Assembly (NCBI RefSeq): GCF_963676065.1
Contig: NZ_OY780933.1
Coordinates: forward strand, 3,986,501 to 4,050,500
Direction: 5' to 3'
Source of the DNA: Maridesulfovibrio sp.
GTDB lineage: Bacteria > Desulfobacterota > Desulfovibrionia > Desulfovibrionales > Desulfovibrionaceae
DNA length: 64,000 nucleotides
Position 1 is the stretch's first letter, and each line of letters opens with the position of its first letter. The translations under genes were made by a program, and so were the position numbers. The notes below the pieces were generated by a model, which was not told where the DNA came from, did not search any database, and was given only the letters and a program-made list of their open reading frames with translations. Shown in pieces: positions 52,931-61,003 of the stretch.

Positions 52931-53737
52931 TTAGGCTTTACTAAACTTTCCGAAAACAGCCGACAAGGCGAATCCCGCTACACTCACCGCGATAATGGTT
53001 GCACCTGAGGAAAGATTCAGCTGGTAGGACAGCAGCAAACCGCTGACACAAAATATCATGCTCAGAACTGCGGAAAGAATCATCATGGAAAATAATGATG
53101 AGGTCCTGCTCTCGGCTATCTGGGGCGGAATGGTTAAGAGCGCGATCACCAGAATCAATCCGACAACGCGGATAACCATAACCACGCTGAGCGCAATCAA
53201 CGCAAGCATGATAAAATAAAGCAGCGTTACCGGAACTCCTCTAGACCGGGCAAACTCTTCATCAAAGGACATCGCCCAGAATCCTTTATAACAAGTGAAG
53301 ACCACTATCAGCACAATGGCCGCCAGACCGCTCATGAGAATAAGATCAGACTTGGGCGTGGCTAAGATTCCTCCGAAAAGATAGCTCATCAGGTCCACGT
53401 TGTAGCCGGGGGTTAAATCGAGCAGGATAATTCCCAAAGCCATTCCCGCCGCCCACATAACACCGATAAATGTGTCCGCCCGTTCTTTAACCTTCATGGT
53501 CACCAGCGCCATGAGCAAGGCCGCGCAGACCGCGAATCCTGTTGTCACCGGAAGCATGGGCAGGCCGAGAAAAAAGGCTAAACCTACTCCTCCGTAAGAG
53601 GCATGAGCCACCCCGCCGGCCAGCAGCACAACTCTGTTGACCACCACCAGAGCACCGATAATCCCGCAGATAATCGACGCAAGCAATCCGGCGATGAGGG
53701 CGTTCTGCATGAATTCATAACTGAGCATCTCAAGCAT
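52931..53737 (-). CDS. znuB: Zinc/manganese ABC transporter permease (ZnuB-like)
   Basis: 268 aa from the ATG at 53737, six bases after AAGGAG; it overlaps the end of the ATPase gene by 8 bp. About eight hydrophobic helices of the ABC-3 family are seen (IICGIIGALVVVNRVVLLAGGVAHASYGGVG; GLILVIALLTIPPQIA). The protein would form the channel for zinc or manganese uptake with the ATPase upstream. No binding-protein (ZnuA) gene is adjacent. Confidence 0.88.
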   Translation of the reverse strand: MLEMLSYEFMQNALIAGLLASIICGIIGALVVVNRVVLLAGGVAHASYGGVGLAFFLGLPMLPVTTGFAVCAALLMALVTMKVKERADTFIGVMWAAGMALGIILLDLTPGYNVDLMSYLFGGILATPKSDLILMSGLAAIVLIVVFTCYKGFWAMSFDEEFARSRGVPVTLLYFIMLALIALSVVMVIRVVGLILVIALLTIPPQIAESRTSSLFSMMILSAVLSMIFCVSGLLLSYQLNLSSGATIIAVSVAGFALSAVFGKFSKA

Positions 53738-54551
53738 TCCAGTCTCCTTCGCTGTCATCGGATTCAGGATGGAACCCCAACACACGGTGCGGCAACTCGC
53801 CGTGAGTGACCAGTTCGATGGGACAGGTTCCTTTGATGGTTTCGCCGTAGGCTTCGCTTAACAGTTCATGTGTAAGCTTAGGCTGGTCATGCAGGTGAAC
53901 CTTGCGGTTTACGCAGGCCACGGATTTCACACCATGCCCGAGCACAGAAATATCATGGCTGACCATGACAATGCTCATTTCCGCGTTCAGCTCCTTCAGC
54001 AGGCAGTAAAGCCCACTCTTCCCGGCCTGATCAACGCTGGCAGCGGGTTCATCAAGCAGCAGCAGACTCGGTTCGTCAACTATTGCCCGGGCGACAAAAA
54101 CACGCTGACGCTGTCCGCCCGATAGATCTGAAATTTTACGGTTAATGTGCTTAAGCATTCCGACCCTCTCAAGGGCCTTTTCCACATCATCACCGGACCT
54201 TTTTCCGAAATTAAGACCGAACACTCCCTTTAATCCGGGAGCGACCTTGCCCATAAGCACGGCATCCCGCACGGAAATAGGAAAACTATTTGAAACCGTC
54301 GTATACTGGGGCAGATAACCGATACGTCCACCAAGTCTGCCCGGAGGCATACCCATAATTTCAACGCTCCCCTGCTGTGGCTCGATAAGCCCCAGAAGCA
54401 ATTTTAAGAGGGTTGTTTTGCCGCCACCGTTGGGACCGATCACCGCCAGATAATCGCCAGCAAAGATTTCAAAACTGACTTTATCTAAAACCGCGTGCCG
54501 TCCGTATCCGAAACTTACGTCCTTAAAATTTATTACTATTTCATTGCTCAT
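53730..54551 (-). CDS. znuC: Zinc/manganese ABC transporter ATP-binding protein (ZnuC-like)
   Basis: 273 aa. Walker A GPNGGGKTTLLK (near 41), Q-loop in GYLPQYTTV, signature LSGGQRQRVFVARAI (near 144), Walker B LLLLDEPAASVD and the switch His in VMVSHDISVLGHG. The domain layout and coupling to an ABC-3 permease fit ZnuC/MntB. The C-terminal tail (about 210-273) is longer than a minimal ATPase. It is the first gene of the znuC-znuB pair, divergent from the SGNH hydrolase gene. Confidence 0.9.
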   Translation of the reverse strand: MSNEIVINFKDVSFGYGRHAVLDKVSFEIFAGDYLAVIGPNGGGKTTLLKLLLGLIEPQQGSVEIMGMPPGRLGGRIGYLPQYTTVSNSFPISVRDAVLMGKVAPGLKGVFGLNFGKRSGDDVEKALERVGMLKHINRKISDLSGGQRQRVFVARAIVDEPSLLLLDEPAASVDQAGKSGLYCLLKELNAEMSIVMVSHDISVLGHGVKSVACVNRKVHLHDQPKLTHELLSEAYGETIKGTCPIELVTHGELPHRVLGFHPESDDSEGDWNA

Positions 54552-54754
54552 ATTTTATTTTTTTCCCGCCGATCCTTGATATATTTCCGCCTGAACCGGC
54601 TGATATCCAAATTGAATATAAATTACACTTTCTTTTTGGAACAGCGCTTCATATAATCATCAGCATAAAGTTTACAAGAGTTAACTATATGATTCTTTTA
54701 TTTTTTTAAAAATAACATAAAGTCAGGAACAATTTATAACACTTTAAAAGGAAT

Positions 54755-55339
54755 ATGAAAATGCAAGTGCTATTCATCGGGGACTCACTAACATCAGGAG
54801 TAAACGACGCTGAAAGACTGAGCTGGCCCGGAAGAATCTGCAAACAGCTGGACCCGCAAGGCGCAAAATTAACCGCTTACAATCTCGGGGTCAGAGCCTC
54901 ATCAACCGATCACGTCGAAGCACGCTGGGAATCTGAAGTCGCATGTCGCGTCCTTCCGGGCATCCCCACACTGCTGATATTCTGCATCGGGGCTCCGGAT
55001 GCGGTAAAAGATATCGCCCTTGAAAAGAGTAAAGCAAGTGCCGGAAACATACTGCGTACGGCAAAAGAAAACTATGCGACCTTATGTGTTACCCCGCCGC
55101 CCATGATCGATTCCGAAAAGGATGAGCGGACAAAAAAAATATCTGCAGAATTGATCAGAATATGTGAGAACCTTGACATTCCCTGTCTGGATATTAATTC
55201 ACCCCTGCGGGATGATCCCGCTTACATTAAGGCCCTCAAAGAAAGCGACGGAGTCCATCCCACAGCGGAAGGATACGGCATTATGACCGGATTGATAAGT
55301 AAATTCACTTCTCCGTATATTCTGCCCAATCTCGATTAA
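54755..55339 (+). CDS. SGNH/GDSL family hydrolase
   Basis: 194 aa. The catalytic Ser is in LFIGDSLTSG at the start, and the Asp/His pair is in SDGVHPTAEGYG near the end. The block II Gly (NLGVRASS) and a block III-like region (CIGAPDAVKD, with Asp where Asn is common) lie between. No signal peptide, so it is probably cytoplasmic. Such enzymes are esterases, lipases or deacylases; the substrate is unknown. Confidence 0.9.
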   Translation: MKMQVLFIGDSLTSGVNDAERLSWPGRICKQLDPQGAKLTAYNLGVRASSTDHVEARWESEVACRVLPGIPTLLIFCIGAPDAVKDIALEKSKASAGNILRTAKENYATLCVTPPPMIDSEKDERTKKISAELIRICENLDIPCLDINSPLRDDPAYIKALKESDGVHPTAEGYGIMTGLISKFTSPYILPNLD

Positions 55340-55372
55340 ACTCGGCTTTCCCGCCATTTCCAATTACAAACC

Positions 55373-55403
55373 GGACAGCATTCCCTAAATGGGAATGCTG
55401 TCC
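55373..55403 (+). terminator. Terminator after the SGNH hydrolase gene
   Basis: GGACAGCATTCCC pairs perfectly with GGGAATGCTGTCC around a 5-nt loop. The T-run after it is short. It lies only 22 bp before the threonine aldolase start. Confidence 0.75.
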
Positions 55404-55425
55404 TTATTTGATGAGGATATTTCCC

Positions 55426-56442
55426 ATGCGATCATTTGCCAGCGATAACTACTCCGGGGTACATCCCGAAATAATGAAAGCCATCATGGATGCCAACGAG
55501 GACCACATGTCCTCCTACGGAGCCGACCCCGTTTCCGCAGATGCAGTAGAACTCTTCAGGGATATTTTCGGCAAACAGGCCCAAATATTTTTCCTGACCA
55601 CCGGAACCGCAACCAATACCCTGATCCTGCGTCATCTCTGCAAAAGCTGGAACAGCGTCATCTGCTCTGAAGACGCGCATATCAACGTAGATGAATGCGG
55701 AGCCCCTGAGAATATGGGCATCAAGCTCATGCTTGCCGAAACCGTAAACGGAAAAATAACAGTTGAGACCATCAAGCCGCTGGTTCCTTCCGAAGCGGAT
55801 GTTCACCGCGCCCAGCCGGCGGTAATCTCAATCACCCAGAACACCGAACTGGGAACCCTGTACAGTGTTGATGAGATCAAAAGCATCTGCGATTTTGCCC
55901 ACAGCAAAGGACTCTATGTCCACATGGACGGTGCCAGAATCGCCAATGCCGCTGCGGCACTTGGGGCCTCCTTTAAAGAAATGACTGTGGATTGCGGTGT
56001 TGACGTTCTTTCTTTCGGCGGGACAAAAAACGGCTGCATGTGCGCCGAAGCCGCTGTATTCATAACCCCGGAGGCCGGGGAAAATTTTGAGTACCTGCGC
56101 AAGCAGAGCATGCAGCTCATTTCCAAAATGCGCTACGTGGGTGCCCAATTCAAAGCACTGCTCACTAACGAACTATGGAAGCGTAACGCCGCCCACTCCA
56201 ACACGCAGGCCCGTAAACTCGCTGAAAAAGCAGGAGCCATCGAGGGAGTGAAAATCACCCGCCCTGTAGAAGCAAACGGTGTCTTTGCCATAATCCCCGC
56301 GCATGCAGTGGAAAAATTACAGGAAAGATTTCCGTTCTACGTATGGGATGAGCAAAGCGGCGAGGTTCGCTGGATGACATCATGGTCAACAACAGATGAT
56401 GACATTGATAATTTCTGCGCCGCACTTACAGAAATTATCTAA
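55426..56442 (+). CDS. ltaE: Low-specificity threonine aldolase
   Basis: 338 aa from the ATG at 55426, preceded by GAGG; an ATG at 55408 is too close to that site. A fold-type I PLP enzyme: FASDNYSGVHPE at the start, FFLTTGTATNTLILR, HMDGARIANAA and the PLP lysine in LSFGGTKNGCMCAEA (near 200). It cleaves threonine (and allo-threonine) to glycine and acetaldehyde. The close beta-eliminating lyases are an alternative, but the GGTKNG context favours aldolase. Confidence 0.9.
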   Translation: MRSFASDNYSGVHPEIMKAIMDANEDHMSSYGADPVSADAVELFRDIFGKQAQIFFLTTGTATNTLILRHLCKSWNSVICSEDAHINVDECGAPENMGIKLMLAETVNGKITVETIKPLVPSEADVHRAQPAVISITQNTELGTLYSVDEIKSICDFAHSKGLYVHMDGARIANAAAALGASFKEMTVDCGVDVLSFGGTKNGCMCAEAAVFITPEAGENFEYLRKQSMQLISKMRYVGAQFKALLTNELWKRNAAHSNTQARKLAEKAGAIEGVKITRPVEANGVFAIIPAHAVEKLQERFPFYVWDEQSGEVRWMTSWSTTDDDIDNFCAALTEII

Positions 56443-56509
56443 GAACCTTCCGCAGCCCCATCCAGTCTATTTTAGTTGCAGCGTTTCGCACTAAAATTTT
56501 CATAAAACA

Positions 56510-56543
56510 AAGGCCATAATATTTTTCGAAATATTATGGCCTT
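56510..56543. terminator. Bidirectional terminator between ltaE and the acyltransferase gene
   Basis: AAGGCCATAATATTT pairs perfectly with AAATATTATGGCCTT around TTCG. Confidence 0.88.
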
Positions 56544-56573
56544 ATCGATTTCAAAAACGATACATCCAGCGGC

Positions 56574-58427
56574 CTAAGAAGCACGCGAAGTGATGGATGA
56601 GGGGTCAGCATCCACCGCATGTTTACGATGATACTCAAGAAACTCCCTGCCTTGCTCTTTACCCATAAACTTGAACAGGCTGCGCTTGGAAGTTTCCAGC
56701 AGATCAACAACTATTAACCCGTCAAGGACATTATTGAATTCCGGGTCAATGTTAAACCCGACCAGCCTACCGCCGATCTTCAGATAATGACGCAGCAGGA
56801 CCGGAATACCTCCGCCGCCTTCAATATCCTGTACCACCTTCTCCAGATCAGAATGATCGGTGAAAGAGACGCCGGGCAAGGTTTTCTTCCAGGACTTCAG
56901 CTTTTTGAATTTCAACGGACGAGCCGGCGATATCAATTTCGCAAGGTCCGCCCGGCCACTGTATGTCATGAGGGAATCAGCCATAAATTCTCGCGAGATA
57001 GTCGCATAATCATTTGATATACTTACGCACCCAAATAGATATCTGTACTGCGGATTGCGGGCCAGATACGAGGCGATACCTTTCCAGAGCATCATCAATG
57101 AATAATAGTTTTTCTGGAAACTTGGCCGGATAAAAGACCTGCCCAACTCAAGAGCCGGACTGACCTTATCAAAAAATTGAGGATCAAAACGAAAAAAGGA
57201 ATGGCTGTAGATCCCTTTCAGGCCGAACCGCTTCAATTGTTCATCGGCACGGGCTATTCGGTATGCTCCGGCGATCTCTTTTTTTTCCTTATGCCAGAGC
57301 ACCAGATGGATAAAAGTATTATCAAAACTGTCCACATCCACTGACCGCCCGGTCCCCTCACCTACCTGACGGAAAGTTTTTTCACGCAAGCGCCCTATTT
57401 CATGAAGGATAAAAGGGCAATCAGCGGCATGGACCTCGTGTACGGAAAATTCATTGTTCTCTACCAGAACGGATTGCGGACCGAGCATCGTCAGTTCCGT
57501 CACGATCCTGTGCCGGGCAGCCCGTTCTCCTATTGGTTGTTCCTTTTTCTTTAAAGCGGGCAAAGCTCCTCTTCGCTTATTGAACCGTGACCGCAGGCAG
57601 TAAGTGCGAAAACGCAAATACTCCACAATATCCCTCTTGCTTTCAAGAGAAGCCAACCGCTCACCGCTGACTGTGTTACCCACGGCAAATTCCACGAGTC
57701 CTGTTTTTTTCTTCAGATTCTCACGAGGCAGCAAGGCGGTGCGCAATCCGGGATGAATCATACCCGCAGCCTGAAAAAGAAAACTATTGCGGCCATGAAA
57801 AAAAACCGGGGTAGCACTGGCACCGGTACGTTTGATGATACCACCGACGGTGGGACTCCAGACCGGGTCTTCAACCTTGGCCCCCTTTATATTAAGGCTG
57901 GCGACTTCCCCGGCGGGAAATACAGCTAACATGCCCCCGGAACGGACCCATTTGACGGCCTCCTTCAATCCCGAAATATTGCCAAGATGTGATTTTTTAC
58001 GACCGAAAGGATCAACGGAGATCAGGTGTTCTTTCATTTCCGGAATCAGACCGAGCATAAAATTTGCCATAATTTTGACATCCGGCCGCACCATTTTAAG
58101 CATCTGCATCAGAATCAGCCCTTCCACTACGCCGAAAGGATGATTGGCAACCACTACTGAAGGTCCGCTTTTCGGTATGCTCTTCAATTCCCGCTGATCC
58201 AGCGAGACATTAACACCAAGTAAATTCAGAGCCTTGCCAATAAAATCATCATGATCTTTTTCAACCCAATGCGCCTCGTCGTGCACCCGGCTATACAAAG
58301 AATTAAGCCGGGGCAGACACAAAAGATGAGACAAAGGCTTTTCCACCAGAGAAAACAAAGCCCCTCTGACAGGATCTTCAAACGGAGATTTTAAACAGAA
58401 CAAATCAGAACATGTTTCACTGACCAT
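56574..58427 (-). CDS. Fused lysophospholipid acyltransferase / OlsB-like N-acyltransferase (OlsF-like)
   Basis: 617 aa from the ATG at 58427 behind GGGAG. The N-terminal half (about 60-290) is PlsC-like: VVANHPFGVVEGLI replaces the usual HxxxxD block, and AVFPAGEVAS is the glycerophosphate-binding block. The C-terminal half (about 320-590) resembles OlsB/hemolysin-type acyl-ACP N-acyltransferases (IAGAYRIARADE; ELGRSFIRPSFQKNYYSLM). This is the layout of OlsF, which makes ornithine lipid in one protein by N- and O-acylation. The function is inferred from architecture. It has no obvious operon partner. Confidence 0.82.
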   Translation of the reverse strand: MVSETCSDLFCLKSPFEDPVRGALFSLVEKPLSHLLCLPRLNSLYSRVHDEAHWVEKDHDDFIGKALNLLGVNVSLDQRELKSIPKSGPSVVVANHPFGVVEGLILMQMLKMVRPDVKIMANFMLGLIPEMKEHLISVDPFGRKKSHLGNISGLKEAVKWVRSGGMLAVFPAGEVASLNIKGAKVEDPVWSPTVGGIIKRTGASATPVFFHGRNSFLFQAAGMIHPGLRTALLPRENLKKKTGLVEFAVGNTVSGERLASLESKRDIVEYLRFRTYCLRSRFNKRRGALPALKKKEQPIGERAARHRIVTELTMLGPQSVLVENNEFSVHEVHAADCPFILHEIGRLREKTFRQVGEGTGRSVDVDSFDNTFIHLVLWHKEKKEIAGAYRIARADEQLKRFGLKGIYSHSFFRFDPQFFDKVSPALELGRSFIRPSFQKNYYSLMMLWKGIASYLARNPQYRYLFGCVSISNDYATISREFMADSLMTYSGRADLAKLISPARPLKFKKLKSWKKTLPGVSFTDHSDLEKVVQDIEGGGGIPVLLRHYLKIGGRLVGFNIDPEFNNVLDGLIVVDLLETSKRSLFKFMGKEQGREFLEYHRKHAVDADPSSITSRAS

Positions 58428-58481
58428 CGTGAGCTCCCTGCTATTAATTTTTATTTATCAACAATAGTCAGGTAGCCACTC

Positions 58482-58510
58482 ACATGTGTTACTCTGTAGT
58501 GACATGTGTT
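58482..58510. promoter_or_regulatory. Two direct repeats upstream of the acyltransferase gene
   Basis: ACATGTGTT occurs at 58482-58490 and 58502-58510, exactly 20 bp (two helical turns) apart, 55-83 bp before the acyltransferase start. Tandem sites on one face of the helix suggest an activator or repressor; no regulator is identified. Confidence 0.4.
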
Positions 58511-58571
58511 TTACATTTTCAATCTTTGCTCTTTCCTTTAAACAAGAAAATCTATATCCTACACAAAATAT

Positions 58572-58599
58572 AAAGGCAGACAACAAGCTGTCTGCCTTT
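58572..58599 (-). terminator. Terminator of the 117-aa protein gene
   Basis: AAAGGCAGACA pairs with TGTCTGCCTTT (58572-58582, 58589-58599). On the minus strand it is followed by a T-rich stretch. Confidence 0.8.
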
Positions 58600-58630
58600 A
58601 TAATAAACTTGTAAACCTTTAAAAAAACGA

Positions 58631-58984
58631 CTACTGGATAGTGCCAAGATCTGCTTTCATATGCCAATGCTCCCTTGGGATCGGGATGCAGAAGCTACGG
58701 TCAGCGACATCAGCGCACAAGATTAACCCCTTAGTATCCTGATCCCAAAACACACGATCTATAAAAAAGGCTATAGCTTGTGAATTAGTCAGTTTATCGG
58801 GGCGGCTGCCGGGCATGAACCTTTGCATCACGGCGACGGCAGCTTTCTTCAGGGTTCGCACGGCGTTGGTGGAAATTGCCACATCCTGAAAATCCAGTTC
58901 ATGGAGTGTTGCGTTTTCTCCAGCCATGACTTGGGCGATCTTACCCCGCTCCTCAGACGCTTCGCTGTATTCACGATAACTCAT
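58631..58984 (-). CDS. Small protein of unknown function, 117 aa
   Basis: A soluble protein without signal peptide. It has a helical first half (EASEERGKIAQVM; AVRTLKKAAVAVMQRF) and a beta-like second half with conserved-looking aromatic residues (FFIDRVFWDQDTKGLILC; IPIPREHWHMK). The ATG follows GGAGG in good context and the gene ends at its own terminator, so it is probably expressed as a single gene. No family recognised. Confidence 0.7.
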   Translation of the reverse strand: MSYREYSEASEERGKIAQVMAGENATLHELDFQDVAISTNAVRTLKKAAVAVMQRFMPGSRPDKLTNSQAIAFFIDRVFWDQDTKGLILCADVADRSFCIPIPREHWHMKADLGTIQ

Positions 58985-59108
58985 GGTCTGCCTCCTGATG
59001 CTGTTACGAGATGCAAGTACTCAATCACATGCAAAAGATGAGCCGACTGGTGACTTAATTATATATTATTTTTTAGCTTAAAACAATTTTTTTATTGCGA
59101 GCGAACTT

Positions 59109-60872
59109 ATGAACAACGAACACTTTGGAGCACGGCTTCACGAAGACGGCAAATGCTCTTTTAAAATTTTTGCTCCACAGGCCCATGAGGTTAAAATAAA
59201 AACTGGAAACATGGGTGGTTATGTAGAAAAAATGACTCCGGGAAAATACGGTGTTCATGAAATCACCCTCGAGAAAATCCACCATGGTGATATTTATTCC
59301 TTCATCCTTGATGAAGGACCCGCCGTTCCCGACCTTGCCTCCCAGTGGCAGCCTTCAGGACTAAGAGGCATGTCCGCAATCGTAGATCACCATTCTTTTG
59401 ACTGGAGGGGAGACTCTTTTAGAGGGCTGCCCATGAGTGAAATGATGATATACGAAATTCACGTAGCCACCTTCAGCCCGGAAAATAATTTTGAAGGCAT
59501 CATCTCCAGATTGTCCCACCTCAAAGGACTTGGGATAAACACCCTGCTGCTTATGCCCGTAGCCCAATTTTCAAATACCCGGGGCTGGGGATATGACACG
59601 GTGTATCCATTTGCCGTGCATAATAGCTACGGGCAGCCCGATGAACTGAAAAAACTTATCAGGCAATGCCACATGAACAATATCGCTGTGATTATGGACG
59701 TATCATTCGGCCATCTTGTTCCGCCGAATTTTCTCGCCACAGCCTACACGCCTTTTTTCAGCGAGAAATTCAACATTTCAAAAGGACATATCCTCAATTT
59801 CGATGAAAGATACAGTTGCGGAGTGAGAGAATTTTATATTCAGTGTGCCCTTTCATGGATGCAGGATTACCGGGTGGACGGGTTACGCATAAAAGACGCA
59901 GACCTGATTCTGGATCAGAGCCCGGTACATTTTCTGGAAGAACTGTCTTCGCGCGTTAAACATTTCGCCAAAATCAACGACCGGAACTGCGTGCTTATCA
60001 ACAGTGATAAACACAATGCTGTACGCCCTGTACTTCCGCCCGAACAAGGAGGCTACGGGCTAGATGCTCTCAACAATGACGATTTTTACTGCGCCCTTCA
60101 AAGCAGAATAACCGGAAATACAAATGGGCGCTTCAAGGATTACTCCGACCCGGAACGCATGGTTTCAGCCATGCAATACGGTTTCGCCTACCGGGGGGAG
60201 ATTTCCAGCCACCTGCTCAGGCTTCAGGGACGCGACAGATCAGAGCTCAAGGGCTGTAAATTTGTCGTCTATTCTCAAGGTCATGAGGAATATTATGAGC
60301 GCGACAGCTCGTGCCGTATAATTGAAAAAGCAGGCTTTGAAGCGGCGAAACTAAGTGCCGGGGCCACCCTGCTTTCTCCGTATGTGCCGCTTATTTTCAT
60401 GGGTGATGAATATGGCGAGAACGCACCGTTTTATTTTTTTGATGAATCTGAAAGTGACGCGGCTGTGGATAAATGCAGTCTTAACTGGCGGAATATCCGA
60501 ACAGAGCACGGGATGGCTATGCTCCGCCTCTATCGTGAACTGATAGAAATACGGAAGGAACATCCCGCCATTAACGAACCCTGCCGCAGTAGATGTCAGG
60601 TTCAGGAAATTTCACCGAATGTAATTCTCATTCTTAGAAATCCCACTTCCGGTGACCGCAACTACGCTGCAACAATCTTTAATTTCAACACTGATCCTAC
60701 GGAATGTAATGTGGCTGAGCACCTTCCGCAAGGAGTCTGGACACAAAAGATCTACAGTGCCGCCAATAAATTTTCCGGAACGGCTGGTCCGCTGCCCGAA
60801 ATTCTGCCAAGGAAAGGAGCGATCAGTATGGCAGGACAATCATTCGCACTTTATTTTTTTGTACATATATGA
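59109..60872 (+). CDS. GH13 trehalohydrolase (TreZ)-like protein with lost catalytic triad
   Basis: 587 aa in the TreZ order: N-terminal beta domain (FGARLHEDGKCSFKIFAPQA), barrel (MIYEIHVATFSPENNF; RGWGYDTVYPFAVHNSYGQP) and C-terminal beta domain. The three GH13 catalytic carboxylates appear to be replaced. The nucleophile site reads VDGLRIKDAD where TreZ has VDGFRLDAVH (Asp to Lys). The acid site reads LINSDKHN for IAESDLND (Glu to Asn). The transition-state site reads SQGHEEYYE for QNHDQVGN (Asp to Glu). The frame is intact, so it is probably a non-catalytic alpha-glucan-binding protein rather than a decaying gene. malQ follows. Confidence 0.8.
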   Translation: MNNEHFGARLHEDGKCSFKIFAPQAHEVKIKTGNMGGYVEKMTPGKYGVHEITLEKIHHGDIYSFILDEGPAVPDLASQWQPSGLRGMSAIVDHHSFDWRGDSFRGLPMSEMMIYEIHVATFSPENNFEGIISRLSHLKGLGINTLLLMPVAQFSNTRGWGYDTVYPFAVHNSYGQPDELKKLIRQCHMNNIAVIMDVSFGHLVPPNFLATAYTPFFSEKFNISKGHILNFDERYSCGVREFYIQCALSWMQDYRVDGLRIKDADLILDQSPVHFLEELSSRVKHFAKINDRNCVLINSDKHNAVRPVLPPEQGGYGLDALNNDDFYCALQSRITGNTNGRFKDYSDPERMVSAMQYGFAYRGEISSHLLRLQGRDRSELKGCKFVVYSQGHEEYYERDSSCRIIEKAGFEAAKLSAGATLLSPYVPLIFMGDEYGENAPFYFFDESESDAAVDKCSLNWRNIRTEHGMAMLRLYRELIEIRKEHPAINEPCRSRCQVQEISPNVILILRNPTSGDRNYAATIFNFNTDPTECNVAEHLPQGVWTQKIYSAANKFSGTAGPLPEILPRKGAISMAGQSFALYFFVHI

Positions 60873-61003
60873 GCAGCTCCTAAGATTTCATTCGGGTAAG
60901 ATAAAGCATCGCTGGACATATCCCCCCTTGCCCTGCAATAAAATAGTGATAAAGTAAGCAATGACTTCAGCGTATATTGCAGAGCAAAAAGGAGATTCCA
61001 GCG

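Noticed and set aside
58482..58510. Pho box reading of the tandem repeats
   Set aside because: The repeats (ACATGTGTT, 20 bp apart) do not fit the CTGTCAT, 11-bp-spaced Pho box.
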